Positions 1-9,516 are shown, counted from the first letter of the stretch. The stretch: 64,000 nucleotides of DNA from Cyclobacterium amurskyense (GCF_001050135.1 NZ_CP012040.1:1178001-1242000), one strand, 5' to 3'. The notes: generated by a model from the letters alone, not told the origin. Made by a program: numbers and translations.

Positions 1-1972
1 AGGCAGAAAGATTGATTTTACCTGTTTCGGTAAATTGTTTGTCAAATTCAATTACAAGATTGGCAAAGCTATTGGTATTAACTCCTTCAGCTGTAAGGAT
101 TGCTTTCCCAGCATTCATCATGCTTGTATAGGTTTGATAAATTCCATCAGACCATTTTCCTGCTTTCAAACTGTCTTCTGCATCAGCCAACTTTTCTCTG
201 GCCTCCAACAATAAGGTGGACACCAAATCAATAACCACTCCAGCACATTCTCCTACACCTATGGCTTTGACATAAGCTTCATCATTTCCCCAATCTACAA
301 AATCGCTTTCTGTAATGTTATCAGTACCTGCAAAAGGTTTTAGTATTTCATAAAAATACATCTGTCCTTTACGCTCGTAATAAGCCGCGTAGTTTTCTTC
401 TTTTTCTGCTCCAGATTTGAAATCATCAAGAAGTGCGCGCAAGGCTTGTGGCCCTCTTTTACTTGGCACCTTGATAACTTTATCTGCAAACTTTCCTTTT
501 CCATCACCAAAAGTAGCTCCACCAAGCAATACCTGAAGTGCAGGTAAAACAGCTTTACCAACTTTCATGGACATCCCCTGAAAGCCTATAGAAGCCATAT
601 TGTGCTGACCACAGGCATTCATACATCCGGAGATTTTTATATTTAGATTTTTGTTGAATAAAAATTCAGGATACTCATCTAATATCACTTTCTCCATCAC
701 AACAGCAGCGCCAGTACTACTAGCTATGCCAAGGTTACAAGTATCAGTACCAGGACAAGCGGTAATATCTCCAACGGAATTGTATCCGTAATCGACCATT
801 CCCAATTTCTTCAATTCCTGATAAAAGAAAGGAATCAATTCTTCTTTCACATCTCTTATCAAAAGATTTTGACGTAGTGTGAAACGTATCTCGTCACTGG
901 CATATTTTTTAACAAGCTCTGCCAATTGACGGGCTTCTTTGATATAGAAATCTCCAAGGTGAACTTTGACACCTATAGAAAAATAACCTTTTTGTTTTTG
1001 ATCCAAAACATTGGTCAATTTCCAACGTCTGTAATCTTCATCTGCCGGAACTGTAAACTCTGGAACAACAGGATTAGGCAATTCTCTAGCTGCATCAAAC
1101 TCCGTAGTATCGATTGGGTAAGTTTGAAAAGGAAGCGCTAGCTTCTCCTCATCTACCAACCTTAAAAACTCGTCCACACCAAGACTATTGATAAGGAATT
1201 TCATCCTTGCTTTCATCCTCTTGGCTCTTTCCCCATGCCTGTCAAAAACCCTTACTACACCTTCAATAAAAGGTATGATTTGGTCGGTAGGCAAGAACTC
1301 ATGCACAACATCTGCATGCCTTGGCTGTGAACCTAGTCCGCCTCCTAGCAATACTTTAAACCCTTTTATTTGCTCATTTCCTTCCTGCTTGACCTTGGCA
1401 ATAAACCCTAGATCATGAAGATAAGAAAGTGCGGTATCTTCATCACTTGATGAAAAACTGATTTTAAATTTTCTGCCCATTTCCTGACTTACAGGATTTC
1501 TAAGCATATATTTAAATGCCGCATCGGCATAAGGAGTCACATCAAATGGCTCTTTAGGGTCAATGCCTGCAGTTTCTGAAGCAGTAATATTTCTAACGGT
1601 ATTGCCACAAGCTTCTCTAATGGTAACATCATCTTGGTCCAACTCTGCCCACAATTCTGGGGTATTGTCTATACTGACATAGTGAATTTGAATATCTTGC
1701 CTCGTAGTAATGTGCAACCTACCAGTTGAGTACTTTTCTGACACATCACAAATTCTATTCAATTTCCCGGAGGTCACCCTTCCATAAGGCAGTTTTATCC
1801 TGATCATCTGAACACCTTCCTGACGCTGCCCGTAAATACCACGTGCTAATCGAAGGCTTCTGAATTTTTCCTCATCAATTTTCCCGTTGCGAAACAGGGC
1901 TATTTTTTTCTCCAGTTCAAGAATTTCTTTTTCTACTACCGGATTTTCTATTTCAGTTCTGAAACTTTGCAT
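1..1972 (-). CDS. Ferredoxin-type sulfite/nitrite reductase with C-terminal HEPN-like extension (3' end off window)
   Basis: Siroheme/4Fe-4S reductase, most likely the assimilatory sulfite-to-sulfide step because cysH lies 33 bp upstream. About 657 codons are visible; the C-terminus runs off the left edge. The start ATG at 1972 is followed by MQSFRTEIENPVVEKE. The two cofactor motifs are intact: TACPGTDTCNLG (C406, C412) and SGCMNACGQHN (C450, C454). Two ferredoxin-like half-domains precede them. After about residue 560 the chain continues into a helical segment (VIDLVSTLLLEAREKLADAE and beyond) that resembles a HEPN four-helix domain and is not part of ordinary CysI. Sulfite rather than nitrite as substrate is inferred from the neighbours. 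Confidence 0.88.
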   Translation of the reverse strand, partial: MQSFRTEIENPVVEKEILELEKKIALFRNGKIDEEKFRSLRLARGIYGQRQEGVQMIRIKLPYGRVTSGKLNRICDVSEKYSTGRLHITTRQDIQIHYVSIDNTPELWAELDQDDVTIREACGNTVRNITASETAGIDPKEPFDVTPYADAAFKYMLRNPVSQEMGRKFKISFSSSDEDTALSYLHDLGFIAKVKQEGNEQIKGFKVLLGGGLGSQPRHADVVHEFLPTDQIIPFIEGVVRVFDRHGERAKRMKARMKFLINSLGVDEFLRLVDEEKLALPFQTYPIDTTEFDAARELPNPVVPEFTVPADEDYRRWKLTNVLDQKQKGYFSIGVKVHLGDFYIKEARQLAELVKKYASDEIRFTLRQNLLIRDVKEELIPFFYQELKKLGMVDYGYNSVGDITACPGTDTCNLGIASSTGAAVVMEKVILDEYPEFLFNKNLNIKISGCMNACGQHNMASIGFQGMSMKVGKAVLPALQVLLGGATFGDGKGKFADKVIKVPSKRGPQALRALLDDFKSGAEKEENYAAYYERKGQMYFYEILKPFAGTDNITESDFVDWGNDEAYVKAIGVGECAGVVIDLVSTLLLEAREKLADAEDSLKAGKWSDGIYQTYTSMMNAGKAILTAEGVNTNSFANLVIEFDKQFTETGKINLSA

Positions 1973-2005
1973 CTTAAATATTTTTCAATTGTAGCTGTTA
2001 CTATT

Positions 2006-2734
2006 TTATTGGGATTTATTAGCGGTGGCTCTATGCTCATGCAGCCCACATTCCTTGTGAGAAGCCTCCCACCACCATCTTCCAGCACGAGCATCCTCGC
2101 CCGGCATTATGGCGCGCGTACATGGCGCACAACCTATACTAACAAAGCCCTTGTCATGAAGGGTATTATAAGGAATGCTTTTCTCCTTAATATAGGCCAA
2201 CATGTCCTCCATTGTCCAATGCAACAAAGGGTTGTATTTCAAAATTTGATTTCCTTCATCCCATTCAAGCAAGTCCATATTTTGTCGGTTTGGACTCTGC
2301 TCTGATCTTAGACCAGTAATCCAAACTTTCTTACCATTCAATGCTCGTTTCAGTGGCGCAACCTTCCTCACATAGCAACAAGATTTTCTATTCTCTACAG
2401 ATTGATAAAACCCATTAATACCATTGGTGCTAATAAGTTCTTCCACAGCCGCTGTCTCTGGATAAAACGGCTTTATAGAAAGTCCATATTTTACTATTGT
2501 TCTAGACCATAAATCATAAGTCTCATAAAACAACCTTCCAGTGTCTAAAGTAAAAACCTCAATTGGGAATTTATTGGCCGCTATTTTCTGAGTAATAACC
2601 TGATCTTCTTGTCCAAATGAGGTGGAGAAAATAATCTCCCCTGGAAATAAATCCACTAAAAGCCCCATTGCTTCCTCCATTGATAATTTTTCTATCCTTT
2701 GGGTAAGCTCTTTAATTTCACTTGCTTCAATCAT
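2006..2734 (-). CDS. cysH: Adenylyl-sulfate (APS/PAPS) reductase
   Basis: Reduces activated sulfate to sulfite in cytoplasmic sulfate assimilation. The 242-residue chain has the PP-loop-like FSTSFGQEDQV at about 37-47, a CC pair at 119-120 and a CAPC pair at 202-205. Together these form the 4Fe-4S ligand set typical of the APS-reductase branch; PAPS-specific enzymes lack it. The catalytic cysteine is C229 in ECGLH near the C-terminus. It is the first gene of a two-gene unit with the downstream sulfite reductase, on the same strand. No sulfate adenylyltransferase is in view; it may lie off the left edge. Confidence 0.93.
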   Translation of the reverse strand: MIEASEIKELTQRIEKLSMEEAMGLLVDLFPGEIIFSTSFGQEDQVITQKIAANKFPIEVFTLDTGRLFYETYDLWSRTIVKYGLSIKPFYPETAAVEELISTNGINGFYQSVENRKSCCYVRKVAPLKRALNGKKVWITGLRSEQSPNRQNMDLLEWDEGNQILKYNPLLHWTMEDMLAYIKEKSIPYNTLHDKGFVSIGCAPCTRAIMPGEDARAGRWWWEASHKECGLHEHRATANKSQ

Positions 2735-2863
2735 ATTGCTTCATTTTTCTGAAGGTAACTGTGGGTTAGAAAATTACCTTTAAGCCAGTTATGACATATA
2801 CAGTCTACTGGAAACACAAAAGTACACAAAACCTACAAATATTATAGAGTAAATGGAAAAAAA

Positions 2864-3280
2864 TTATTCTCGCTCCAATATATCTTGTAAAGTTTTCATT
2901 TCTAATATCTTAAGGGTCTCATCCCTCACTTCTGCCATCACCATATTTAAGCCACACTTCTCTTGGCTGGCACATTCCTCACATGGCTCGTAGTAATTTA
3001 AACTTACGCAAGGCAATAGTGCAATAGGTCCGTCGAGCAGCCTTATAATTTTAGACAATCGGATTTCACTGGGTAATTTAATTAAGTAATATCCTCCACC
3101 TTTTCCTTTCTTACTCCCCAAAAGCCCTGCTTTTTTTAATTCAAGCAGGATATTTTCCAAGAACTTATGGGAAATATTGTGGTGGGTAGAAATCTCCTGA
3201 ATTGGCACTGCTCCCTGTTCCTTATGTTTACCCAAATAGGTCAAAGCATGAAAGGCATATTTAGTTTTTTTAGATAGCAT
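2864..3280 (-). CDS. Rrf2-family transcriptional regulator with four C-terminal cysteines
   Basis: A 138-residue winged-helix protein of the Rrf2 (IscR/CymR) family. The N-terminal HTH runs through HHNISHKFLENILLELKKAG, and the wing carries GKGGGYYL. Cysteines C91, C100, C103 and C109 sit where IscR-type members hold their Fe-S cluster, so a redox or Fe-S sensor is plausible; a CymR-like cysteine-synthase partner is the alternative. It lies 129 bp upstream of cysH on the same strand, so control of the sulfur assimilation operon is a fair inference from position. No operator could be identified. Confidence 0.88.
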   Translation of the reverse strand: MLSKKTKYAFHALTYLGKHKEQGAVPIQEISTHHNISHKFLENILLELKKAGLLGSKKGKGGGYYLIKLPSEIRLSKIIRLLDGPIALLPCVSLNYYEPCEECASQEKCGLNMVMAEVRDETLKILEMKTLQDILERE

Positions 3281-3690
3281 GGGTTTTTGTAAAGGTTTTC
3301 TCCGAATTAAAGATAATCACTTTCCTATAAAAAATTAATTTCCCAGGTCTCTTTAACCCGAAATAAGTAGTGGACTTTAAATTACTTGATAAAATCACTT
3401 CAAAATCCTAATCTTCATAGCTGTTCTTAATATCAGCTTCCGCAAATGCAGTTACAGCATTGCAGAATTATTCTTAAGCCAAGAAATGGACTGACTATAA
3501 AACGATTGCGACAGATACGTATTAAAATCAAGCCCCCTATTGTAACCGAATCTAATGGATGGAGCAAAATATATCCATCGAAAAACTTCATTTCTTCAAA
3601 TTTGCAAAAACTGCCAAGGAAATTAAAAAAAACAAGCGTCTGACTTTCATCAAACGCTTGTTTCCTCACTGTGTATAAAACTTAATTCAA
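3281..3690. other. Intergenic region without a gene
   Basis: About 410 bp between the Rrf2 gene and htpG. No credible coding sequence is visible; short open frames on both strands lack similarity and a ribosome site. It holds the htpG terminator at its right end and a small imperfect hairpin near 3440-3465. The rest shows nothing recognisable. Confidence 0.6.
3625..3664 (-). terminator. Rho-independent terminator of htpG
   Basis: Perfect 10-bp stem (AAACAAGCGT at 3630-3639 with ACGCTTGTTT at 3654-3663) and a 14-nt loop. Read on the minus strand it is followed by a run of T's, 27 bp after the htpG stop codon. Confidence 0.85.
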
Positions 3691-5574
3691 TTAGATCAAA
3701 TCAACACTTCTCTTAACGAATGCCGTCAAAGCTTTTCCGGTCAACAAGCCTTGAGAAACCAAAGCCAAATCAAATGCTTGTTTAGCAAGTTTTTGTTGGG
3801 CTTCCTCATCTTCAGTTTTTAGAATTTTATCAATTACAGGATGGTTTCCATTGATCCCAACTTTATAATTGTCTGGCATCGCTCCATAGAAGCTCATACC
3901 TCCACCATTTTGAGCCATGTCTTTCATCCTACGCATAAATTCATCCATAGTGATCGTAACAGGCAATTCTTCAGGGCTAGCTCCTTCTACTTCTACAGTA
4001 TAGGACTGATTGGCTATTGATTTTTCAAAAATCTCTTTCACCTTTTTAGACTGATCTTCTGAAAGTAGATTTTCATATCCTCCCTCTTTATCAATCAACT
4101 TATCTACTACATCAGCATCCACTCTTTTCAAGCTGGCATTTTCCAATTTACTTTCAAGATTTTGGATAAAATGACTATCAATGGGAGAATCCATCAATAA
4201 TACGTCATAGTCCTTTTTATTGGCAGATTGGATAAATGCATCCTGCTTGTCAGCATCAGTCGCATATAGGTAAATCAATTTATCATCTTTTCCAGTTTGG
4301 AAAGGCTTGATTTTTTCCTTGTATTCTTCAAGGGTGAAATATTCTCCATTGGTATTGTTCAACAAGACAAAATCCTTGGCTTTTTCATAGAATTTGTCCT
4401 CAGAAATCATTCCGTACTTCACAAAAAGCCCAATGTCTTTCCACTTGGATTCATAAATTTTTCTGTCTTTTTTATAAAGCTCCCCAAGTTTGTCAGCTAC
4501 CTTTTTGGTGATATAGTTATTGATCTTCTTAACATTGCTATCAGCCTGCAAGAAACTTCTAGATACATTCAGTGGTATATCTGGAGAATCAATTACCCCA
4601 TGAAGCAACATTAAAAATTCAGGTACAATGTCCTTAACTTCATCCGTAATAAACACCTGACGACTAAAGAGCTTGATTTTATTTCTCTGAAGCTCAAAAT
4701 CATTCTTAACCTTAGGGAAATACAATACTCCTGTAAGGTTAAATGGATAATCCACATTAAGGTGAATCCAAAAAAGCGGGTCTTCACTCATAGGATACAG
4801 CTCCTTGTAGAATTTCAGGTAATCCTCATCTGTAAGATCATTTGGTGATAGGGTCCAAATAGGATTGGTTTGGTTGATGATATTGTCAACCTCTACAGAT
4901 TTCCATTTCTTTTCCCCTTTATCATCTACACCATCTTCTACACTTTCTGTTTTGGTACCAAATCGAATTGGAACAGGCAAAAATTTGGCATATTTATCTA
5001 GTATACCCTGAAGTTTGAATTTTTCAAGGAATTCCTCAGATTCACTATTGATATTAAGCGTGATCTCTGTTCCTCTTTCTGTCCTTTCTCCCGGACTAAT
5101 TTCAAACTCAGTACTTCCATCGCAGGTCCATTTGGCAGGTTCTGCACCTTCTTGATAGGACAATGAGTCTATCACAACTGTGTCTGCCACCATAAATGCA
5201 GAATAAAAGCCCAAACCAAACTTACCTATGATCTCATTGGCATCTTTGGCATCCTTGAATTTTTCCACAAATTCGGAAGCACCCGAAAAGGCTATCTGAT
5301 TGATGTATTTTTTGATTTCCTCGGCAGTCATACCCAAACCACGGTCAGTGATTTTTATCCATTTGTTATCTTTGTCAAAGCTAACATCGATGGTTAGATC
5401 GCCTAATTCCCCTTTGTATTGACCTAAAGTAGCCAACCTTTTGATTTTCTGTGTAGCATCCACTGAGTTGGACACCAATTCTCTTAAAAAGATTTCATTA
5501 TCAGAATACAAGAACTTCTTGATAATGGGGAAGATATTTTCGGTGTGAATCGAAATTGTACCTTTTTCCTGCAT
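3691..5574 (-). CDS. htpG: Hsp90-family molecular chaperone HtpG
   Basis: Cytosolic ATP-dependent chaperone, 627 residues, the usual bacterial length. The N-terminal GHKL ATPase domain (about 1-220) shows LVSNSVDATQK, DRGLGMT and GKFGLGFYSAF, which form the ATP-binding pocket. The middle domain (about 230-490) contains the conserved SRSFLQ region carrying the catalytic-loop arginine. A C-terminal dimerisation domain follows. The gene stands alone with its own terminator and is divergent from the GH95 glycosidase across about 208 bp, which must hold both promoters. Nothing in the sequence is unusual apart from SVDA in place of the commoner SDA in the first motif. Confidence 0.97.
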   Translation of the reverse strand: MQEKGTISIHTENIFPIIKKFLYSDNEIFLRELVSNSVDATQKIKRLATLGQYKGELGDLTIDVSFDKDNKWIKITDRGLGMTAEEIKKYINQIAFSGASEFVEKFKDAKDANEIIGKFGLGFYSAFMVADTVVIDSLSYQEGAEPAKWTCDGSTEFEISPGERTERGTEITLNINSESEEFLEKFKLQGILDKYAKFLPVPIRFGTKTESVEDGVDDKGEKKWKSVEVDNIINQTNPIWTLSPNDLTDEDYLKFYKELYPMSEDPLFWIHLNVDYPFNLTGVLYFPKVKNDFELQRNKIKLFSRQVFITDEVKDIVPEFLMLLHGVIDSPDIPLNVSRSFLQADSNVKKINNYITKKVADKLGELYKKDRKIYESKWKDIGLFVKYGMISEDKFYEKAKDFVLLNNTNGEYFTLEEYKEKIKPFQTGKDDKLIYLYATDADKQDAFIQSANKKDYDVLLMDSPIDSHFIQNLESKLENASLKRVDADVVDKLIDKEGGYENLLSEDQSKKVKEIFEKSIANQSYTVEVEGASPEELPVTITMDEFMRRMKDMAQNGGGMSFYGAMPDNYKVGINGNHPVIDKILKTEDEEAQQKLAKQAFDLALVSQGLLTGKALTAFVKRSVDLI

Positions 5575-5782
5575 GGTATTTTTTATTTTTATTTAAACAA
5601 AGTCAATTATAATCTTTTTGCTTAAATCAAGACTTGTTCCAAACTCATTTTAATGTCAAATTGTCAGTACCTGCTTAGAAATAGATGAAAAACCAACACC
5701 TAGTTGTAAAATTTTCTGCTTGTCTAATATATAGACTCCGTTTACAGTATTTTTAGAAAAGGAATGAAAATATTTTAGTATT

Positions 5783-8203
5783 ATGCCTTTCCATCAAACC
5801 CAAATGAGCATGCGTTCCATTATTCTCATATTATTAATTAACCTGACATTGTTTCTTGGAAGCTGTCAAAGTGAAGCACAGAAAGCAAACAATTCAAAAA
5901 AAATGCAGCTTTGGTACACTTCTCCTGCCGATGAATGGCTGGAAGCACTACCTATAGGCAATGGGAGATTAGGCGCCATGATTTTTGGCGGGGTGAAAGA
6001 GGAACAAATTCAGCTTAATGAGGAAAGCCTTTGGGCAGGAATGCCGGAAGACCCTTATCCCGAAGATGTACAAAAACATTATGCGGCCTTTCAGCAATTA
6101 AACATGGAAGGTAAATACGAAGAAGCCTTAAATTATGGAATGAAACATCTGGCTGTTTCACCTACTTCCATTCGGTCTTATGAACCCCTTGGGGAATTGC
6201 ATGTTACTTTTGACCATAAAAAATCTCCTGAAAATTACCGCAGGACCCTAGACATGGAAACCGGCATTGTATCTTCCACCTACACTATTGATGGGAAAAG
6301 ATACCTACGGGAAGCATTTTCCTCCGACAAATACGACGTGATCTTTTATCGTTTTGAGAGTTTGGATGGAGAGCCGGTAAACAGTACTATTCGTTTTGAT
6401 CGAGAAAAAGACATTGTTCAAAGCATAGGTGAAGGTGAGATACTTATTGTAGATGGTCAGGTATTTGACGACCCTGACGGCTATGATGACAATGTCGACG
6501 GCTCAGGGGAAACCGGATTGCACATGAAATTTGCTTCCCAAATAACGGCAACTTTGGACAATGGCAGTATCAGTGGAAATGGAAACACCCTTAAGGTCGA
6601 AAACAGTACAGGGTATACCGTTATTGTCAGTGCAGCAACGGATTATAATTTAGCCAAGCTAAACTTTGACAGAAACATTGATGCAAAAGACAAGTCTTTA
6701 AAATCATTAAAAGGGGCACTTGAAACAGCCTACAACACAGCTAAAGAGGCGCATACTGCAGCGCACAGTGAGATGTTTAACCGAGTAGCCCTATCTTTAG
6801 GAAGTCCACTTCAGGACACCATTCCTACTGACAAACGACTAGATCAGGTAAGAGAAGGCACCAATGACAATCACATTACGGAATTGTTTTTTCAATACGG
6901 CAGGTATCTTTTAATGGGCAGCTCTGTCAACAGGGCCATCCTTCCTGCCAATTTACAAGGCATCTGGAACAAAGAGATGTGGGCTCCCTGGGAATCGGAT
7001 TTCCACCTGAACATCAACTTACAAATGAACTACTGGCCTGCTGATCAGACCAACTTATCCGAGGCCTTTGTTCCATTGTCAAATTTCATGGAGCAACTGG
7101 CGAAAAATGGGGAGACAACTGCAGAAAAATTTATCGGATCCTCCGGATGGATGGCACACCATGTTAGCAATCCTTTTGGAAGAACTACTCCATCTGGATC
7201 CACCAAGGACTCTCAAATGACCAATGGCTATTCCAACCCACTTGCAGGAGCTTGGATGTCCCTGTCCTTATGGAGGCATTATGAGTTCACGCAAGACCAG
7301 GAGTATTTAAAGGAGACAGCATATCCTGTCCTGGCTGGTGCAGCACAATTTATTTTGGACTTCCTAAAGGAGAATGAAAAAGGTGAATTGGTAACTTCCC
7401 CTTCTTACTCACCGGAAAACGCCTATATAGACCCAAAAACAGGTAAAGCCACAAGAAACACAACTGCTGCAAGCATGGACATCCAAATCATCAATGACAT
7501 CTTCAATGCCTGCCTAAAAGCAGAGGAAATCATTGGAGACAAGCAATTGACTGCAGCCATAGAAAAAGCATCCAGCAAATTACCACCGATCAAAATCGGG
7601 AAAAACGGCACCCTTCAGGAATGGTATGAAGACTATGAAGAAGTGGAACCTGGCCACCGACACATGTCTCACCTGTATGCCTTGTATCCTTCCAACCAAA
7701 TCACAAAGGATACTCCTGAATTATTTAAAGCAGCAGAGAAAACCATTGAAAGGCGATTGACATACGGTGGCGCCGGACAGACCGGATGGAGCAGGGCATG
7801 GATCATCAATTTCTTTGCGCGCTTGCAAAAGGGAGAAGAAGGACTTGAACATATCCATGAGATGATGGCCACTCAATTGTCTCCCAATATGTTTGACTTG
7901 CTGGGTAAAATTTTCCAGATCGAAGGCAACTTTGGCGCAACAGCAGGCATAGCCGAAATGCTAGTACAGTCACATGAAGAAGGAACCATCCGATTGCTAC
8001 CAGCCCTACCTAAAGCCTGGAACACAGGTGAAGTAAAAGGACTCAAGGCCAGGGGCAACTTTGAAATAAGCATGGAATGGGAAGATGGTAAACTTAAAAA
8101 AGCAGCGATTCTGTCCAATTCCGGTGGTAAAACAAAGGTTTTGTGTCAGGGCAAGGAATATGAAATAGACCTGAAAAAAGGAGCTTCACAGGTTCTTTTA
8201 TAA
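5783..8203 (+). CDS. Glycoside hydrolase family 95 lipoprotein (alpha-L-fucosidase/galactosidase type)
   Basis: Predicted periplasmic or surface lipoprotein of 806 residues that removes terminal alpha-L-fucose or alpha-L-galactose from glycans. A hydrophobic signal segment ends in the lipobox LGSC (C28); M8 or M10 may be the real start because they shorten the n-region. GH95 hallmarks are WYTSPADEWLEALPIGNGRL at the N-terminus, HLNINLQMNYW (N410, N412) and SYSPEN (E545, equivalent to the general acid of AfcA). The third catalytic position, usually Asp in a DGNFG motif, reads IEGNFG with E714. No SusC/D pair, sulfatase or other polysaccharide-utilisation gene is adjacent, so it is an orphan enzyme. 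Substrate is not deducible. Confidence 0.92.
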   Translation: MPFHQTQMSMRSIILILLINLTLFLGSCQSEAQKANNSKKMQLWYTSPADEWLEALPIGNGRLGAMIFGGVKEEQIQLNEESLWAGMPEDPYPEDVQKHYAAFQQLNMEGKYEEALNYGMKHLAVSPTSIRSYEPLGELHVTFDHKKSPENYRRTLDMETGIVSSTYTIDGKRYLREAFSSDKYDVIFYRFESLDGEPVNSTIRFDREKDIVQSIGEGEILIVDGQVFDDPDGYDDNVDGSGETGLHMKFASQITATLDNGSISGNGNTLKVENSTGYTVIVSAATDYNLAKLNFDRNIDAKDKSLKSLKGALETAYNTAKEAHTAAHSEMFNRVALSLGSPLQDTIPTDKRLDQVREGTNDNHITELFFQYGRYLLMGSSVNRAILPANLQGIWNKEMWAPWESDFHLNINLQMNYWPADQTNLSEAFVPLSNFMEQLAKNGETTAEKFIGSSGWMAHHVSNPFGRTTPSGSTKDSQMTNGYSNPLAGAWMSLSLWRHYEFTQDQEYLKETAYPVLAGAAQFILDFLKENEKGELVTSPSYSPENAYIDPKTGKATRNTTAASMDIQIINDIFNACLKAEEIIGDKQLTAAIEKASSKLPPIKIGKNGTLQEWYEDYEEVEPGHRHMSHLYALYPSNQITKDTPELFKAAEKTIERRLTYGGAGQTGWSRAWIINFFARLQKGEEGLEHIHEMMATQLSPNMFDLLGKIFQIEGNFGATAGIAEMLVQSHEEGTIRLLPALPKAWNTGEVKGLKARGNFEISMEWEDGKLKKAAILSNSGGKTKVLCQGKEYEIDLKKGASQVLL

Positions 8204-8246
8204 ATTTTAAAAAATGGTTAGACCTTGATGGTGATAGCTTCAGCTC

Positions 8247-8264
8247 CACAGGCAACAGCCTGTG
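8247..8264. repeat. Perfect hairpin at start of the array
   Basis: CACAGGC-AACA-GCCTGTG, 7-bp stem and 4-nt loop, 44 bp after the GH95 stop codon. It lacks a following T-run, so it looks like a repeat module rather than a normal terminator. Confidence 0.7.
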
Positions 8265-8299
8265 AGACGTTTTGAATGCATAAAGAACCTGAACAATAA

Positions 8300-8320
8300 C
8301 CGTGTGGTGTCAACCCACGG
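8300..8320. repeat. REP-like hairpin, CCGTG type
   Basis: CCGTGTGG and CCCACGG around a TGTCAA loop. A second copy is at 8539-8559, and degenerate copies are at about 9304-9323 and 10021-10041 (TATCAA loop). The TGTCA loop is shared with the CCAAGGG hairpins, which points to one repeat family. Confidence 0.7.
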
Positions 8321-8342
8321 TAAACGGAATATACCGCCAATT

Positions 8343-8390
8343 GATTTTGGCGGCATTGTTGCTTTTTTCTGCAACAATGCTGACAAAATC
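8343..8390. repeat. Long 48-nt hairpin module, copy 1
   Basis: GATTTTG pairs with CAAAATC; a 3x3 internal loop follows, then GCATTGTTGC pairs with GCAACAATGC around a T-rich loop. It sits between the CCGTG hairpin and the TGATCGCGC spacer. Confidence 0.8.
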
Positions 8391-8582
8391 ATAACGTCAA
8401 TTTCCTACTCTGATCGCGCATTATTTCACTTGACCTCACCAAGCCCCAACAAGGTGAAATACTTCAGTCACGGGTGCCAGCTGGTGATACGTCATTTTTA
8501 AACACATCAAGAAGCCTGAAGGGCTTCAACAATAATAACCGTGCGGTGTCAACCCACGGTAAACGGAATATATAGCCATCTT

Positions 8583-8630
8583 GATTTTGGCGGTATTGTT
8601 GCTTTTTTCTGCAACAATGCTGACAAAATC
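8583..8630. repeat. Long 48-nt hairpin module, copy 2
   Basis: Same structure as the copy at 8343 with one base change in the inner stem (GTATTGTTGC). It has the same position relative to the CCGTG hairpin at 8539. Confidence 0.8.
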
Positions 8631-8707
8631 ACAACGTCTAATTCTTGACCTGATCGCGCATTATTTCACTTGACCTCACCAAGCCCTGACGGGGCGAAAT
8701 ATATCAG

Positions 8708-8727
8708 CCAAGGGTGTCAGCCCTTGG
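8708..8727. repeat. REP-like hairpin, CCAAGGG type
   Basis: CCAAGGG-TGTCAG-CCCTTGG, perfect 7-bp stem. Further identical copies are at 9426-9445 and 10143-10162. Each is preceded by GGGGCGAAATATATCAG and followed about 20 bp later by a long hairpin module. Confidence 0.8.
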
Positions 8728-8749
8728 TGAAAAATGGTAGACACACCTT

Positions 8750-8798
8750 GATTTTGGCGGTATTGTTGCTCATTTTCTGCAACAATGCTGACAAAATC
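8750..8798. repeat. Long hairpin module, copy 3
   Basis: Same stems as the other modules, with CATTTTCT in the loop. It lies just left of the first tandem unit and is exactly one period from copy 4. Confidence 0.8.
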
Positions 8799-8892
8799 TA
8801 CTCTTATGATGGTTTTTCTTAAAAATAAAACCACCTTAAACCCTTAATATCAACTGATTAAGACACCCCCTATCCTCACTGTTCATTTTTGG

Positions 8893-8923
8893 CTTGACCC
8901 AAAAACGAACCAAAAAGGTCAAG
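8893..8923. repeat. Covarying hairpin, unit A
   Basis: CTTGACC (8893-8899) pairs with GGTCAAG (8917-8923) around a 17-nt loop containing AAAAACGAACCAAAAA. The matching hairpin in unit B has different arms but still pairs. Confidence 0.65.
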
Positions 8924-9467
8924 GCTGTCAAATCTTATTTCAAATGATGGATAAGGCTTAGGGTTAATAGGTCATTTGCATTACCATCATTTGATTTTTG
9001 GAGCTGAATTTCGGGCTAAAAATGAGTGGATCTCCTTGTTGGAGCTAACTCATTTTTTTAACCCCCGCTATCCATCTCCAAAAACCATAACCTTTGAAGG
9101 CCAATAATTGCCTAAAATATCATGTGCTCATTGAAGATTTTTTTTTACGAGTCAATATAATCCACATAGGGCTGTCCTTCCATGTTCCGTTAATTGTAAC
9201 ACTTTTTGCAAACCCTAAATCACCAATAGTAGGAAAGGATTATAGCCGATGTGACGTAATTGTAGAATACATATAGAAGCCTATAGGGCCTCAACTACAA
9301 TAACCCTGTGGTATCAACCCACCGTAATCGGAATATACCACCAGAATCATAACCTCAATTTCCTAACCTGATCGCGCATTATTTCATTTGACCTCACCAA
9401 GCCCTGACGGGGCGAAATATATCAGCCAAGGGTGTCAGCCCTTGGTGAAAAATGGTAGACACACTTT

Positions 9468-9516
9468 GATTTTGGCGGTATTGTTGCTCTTTTTCTGCAA
9501 CAATGCTGACAAAATC
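9468..9516. repeat. Long hairpin module, copy 4
   Basis: End of tandem unit A; stems as in the other copies, with loop region CTTTTTCT. Confidence 0.8.

Noticed and set aside
1967..2305. 112-codon open frame on the plus strand over cysH
   Set aside because: It overlaps the 3' part of cysH in antisense; cysH has all catalytic cysteines and is clearly the real gene.
5783..8203. Polysaccharide utilisation locus around the GH95 gene
   Set aside because: No SusC/SusD pair, regulator or further glycosidase within reach; the GH32 gene is 12 kb away in a different context.
8262..8501. Open frame of 79 codons through the hairpin array
   Set aside because: It reads straight through palindromic repeat modules and similar frames arise in every copy; no protein-like composition.
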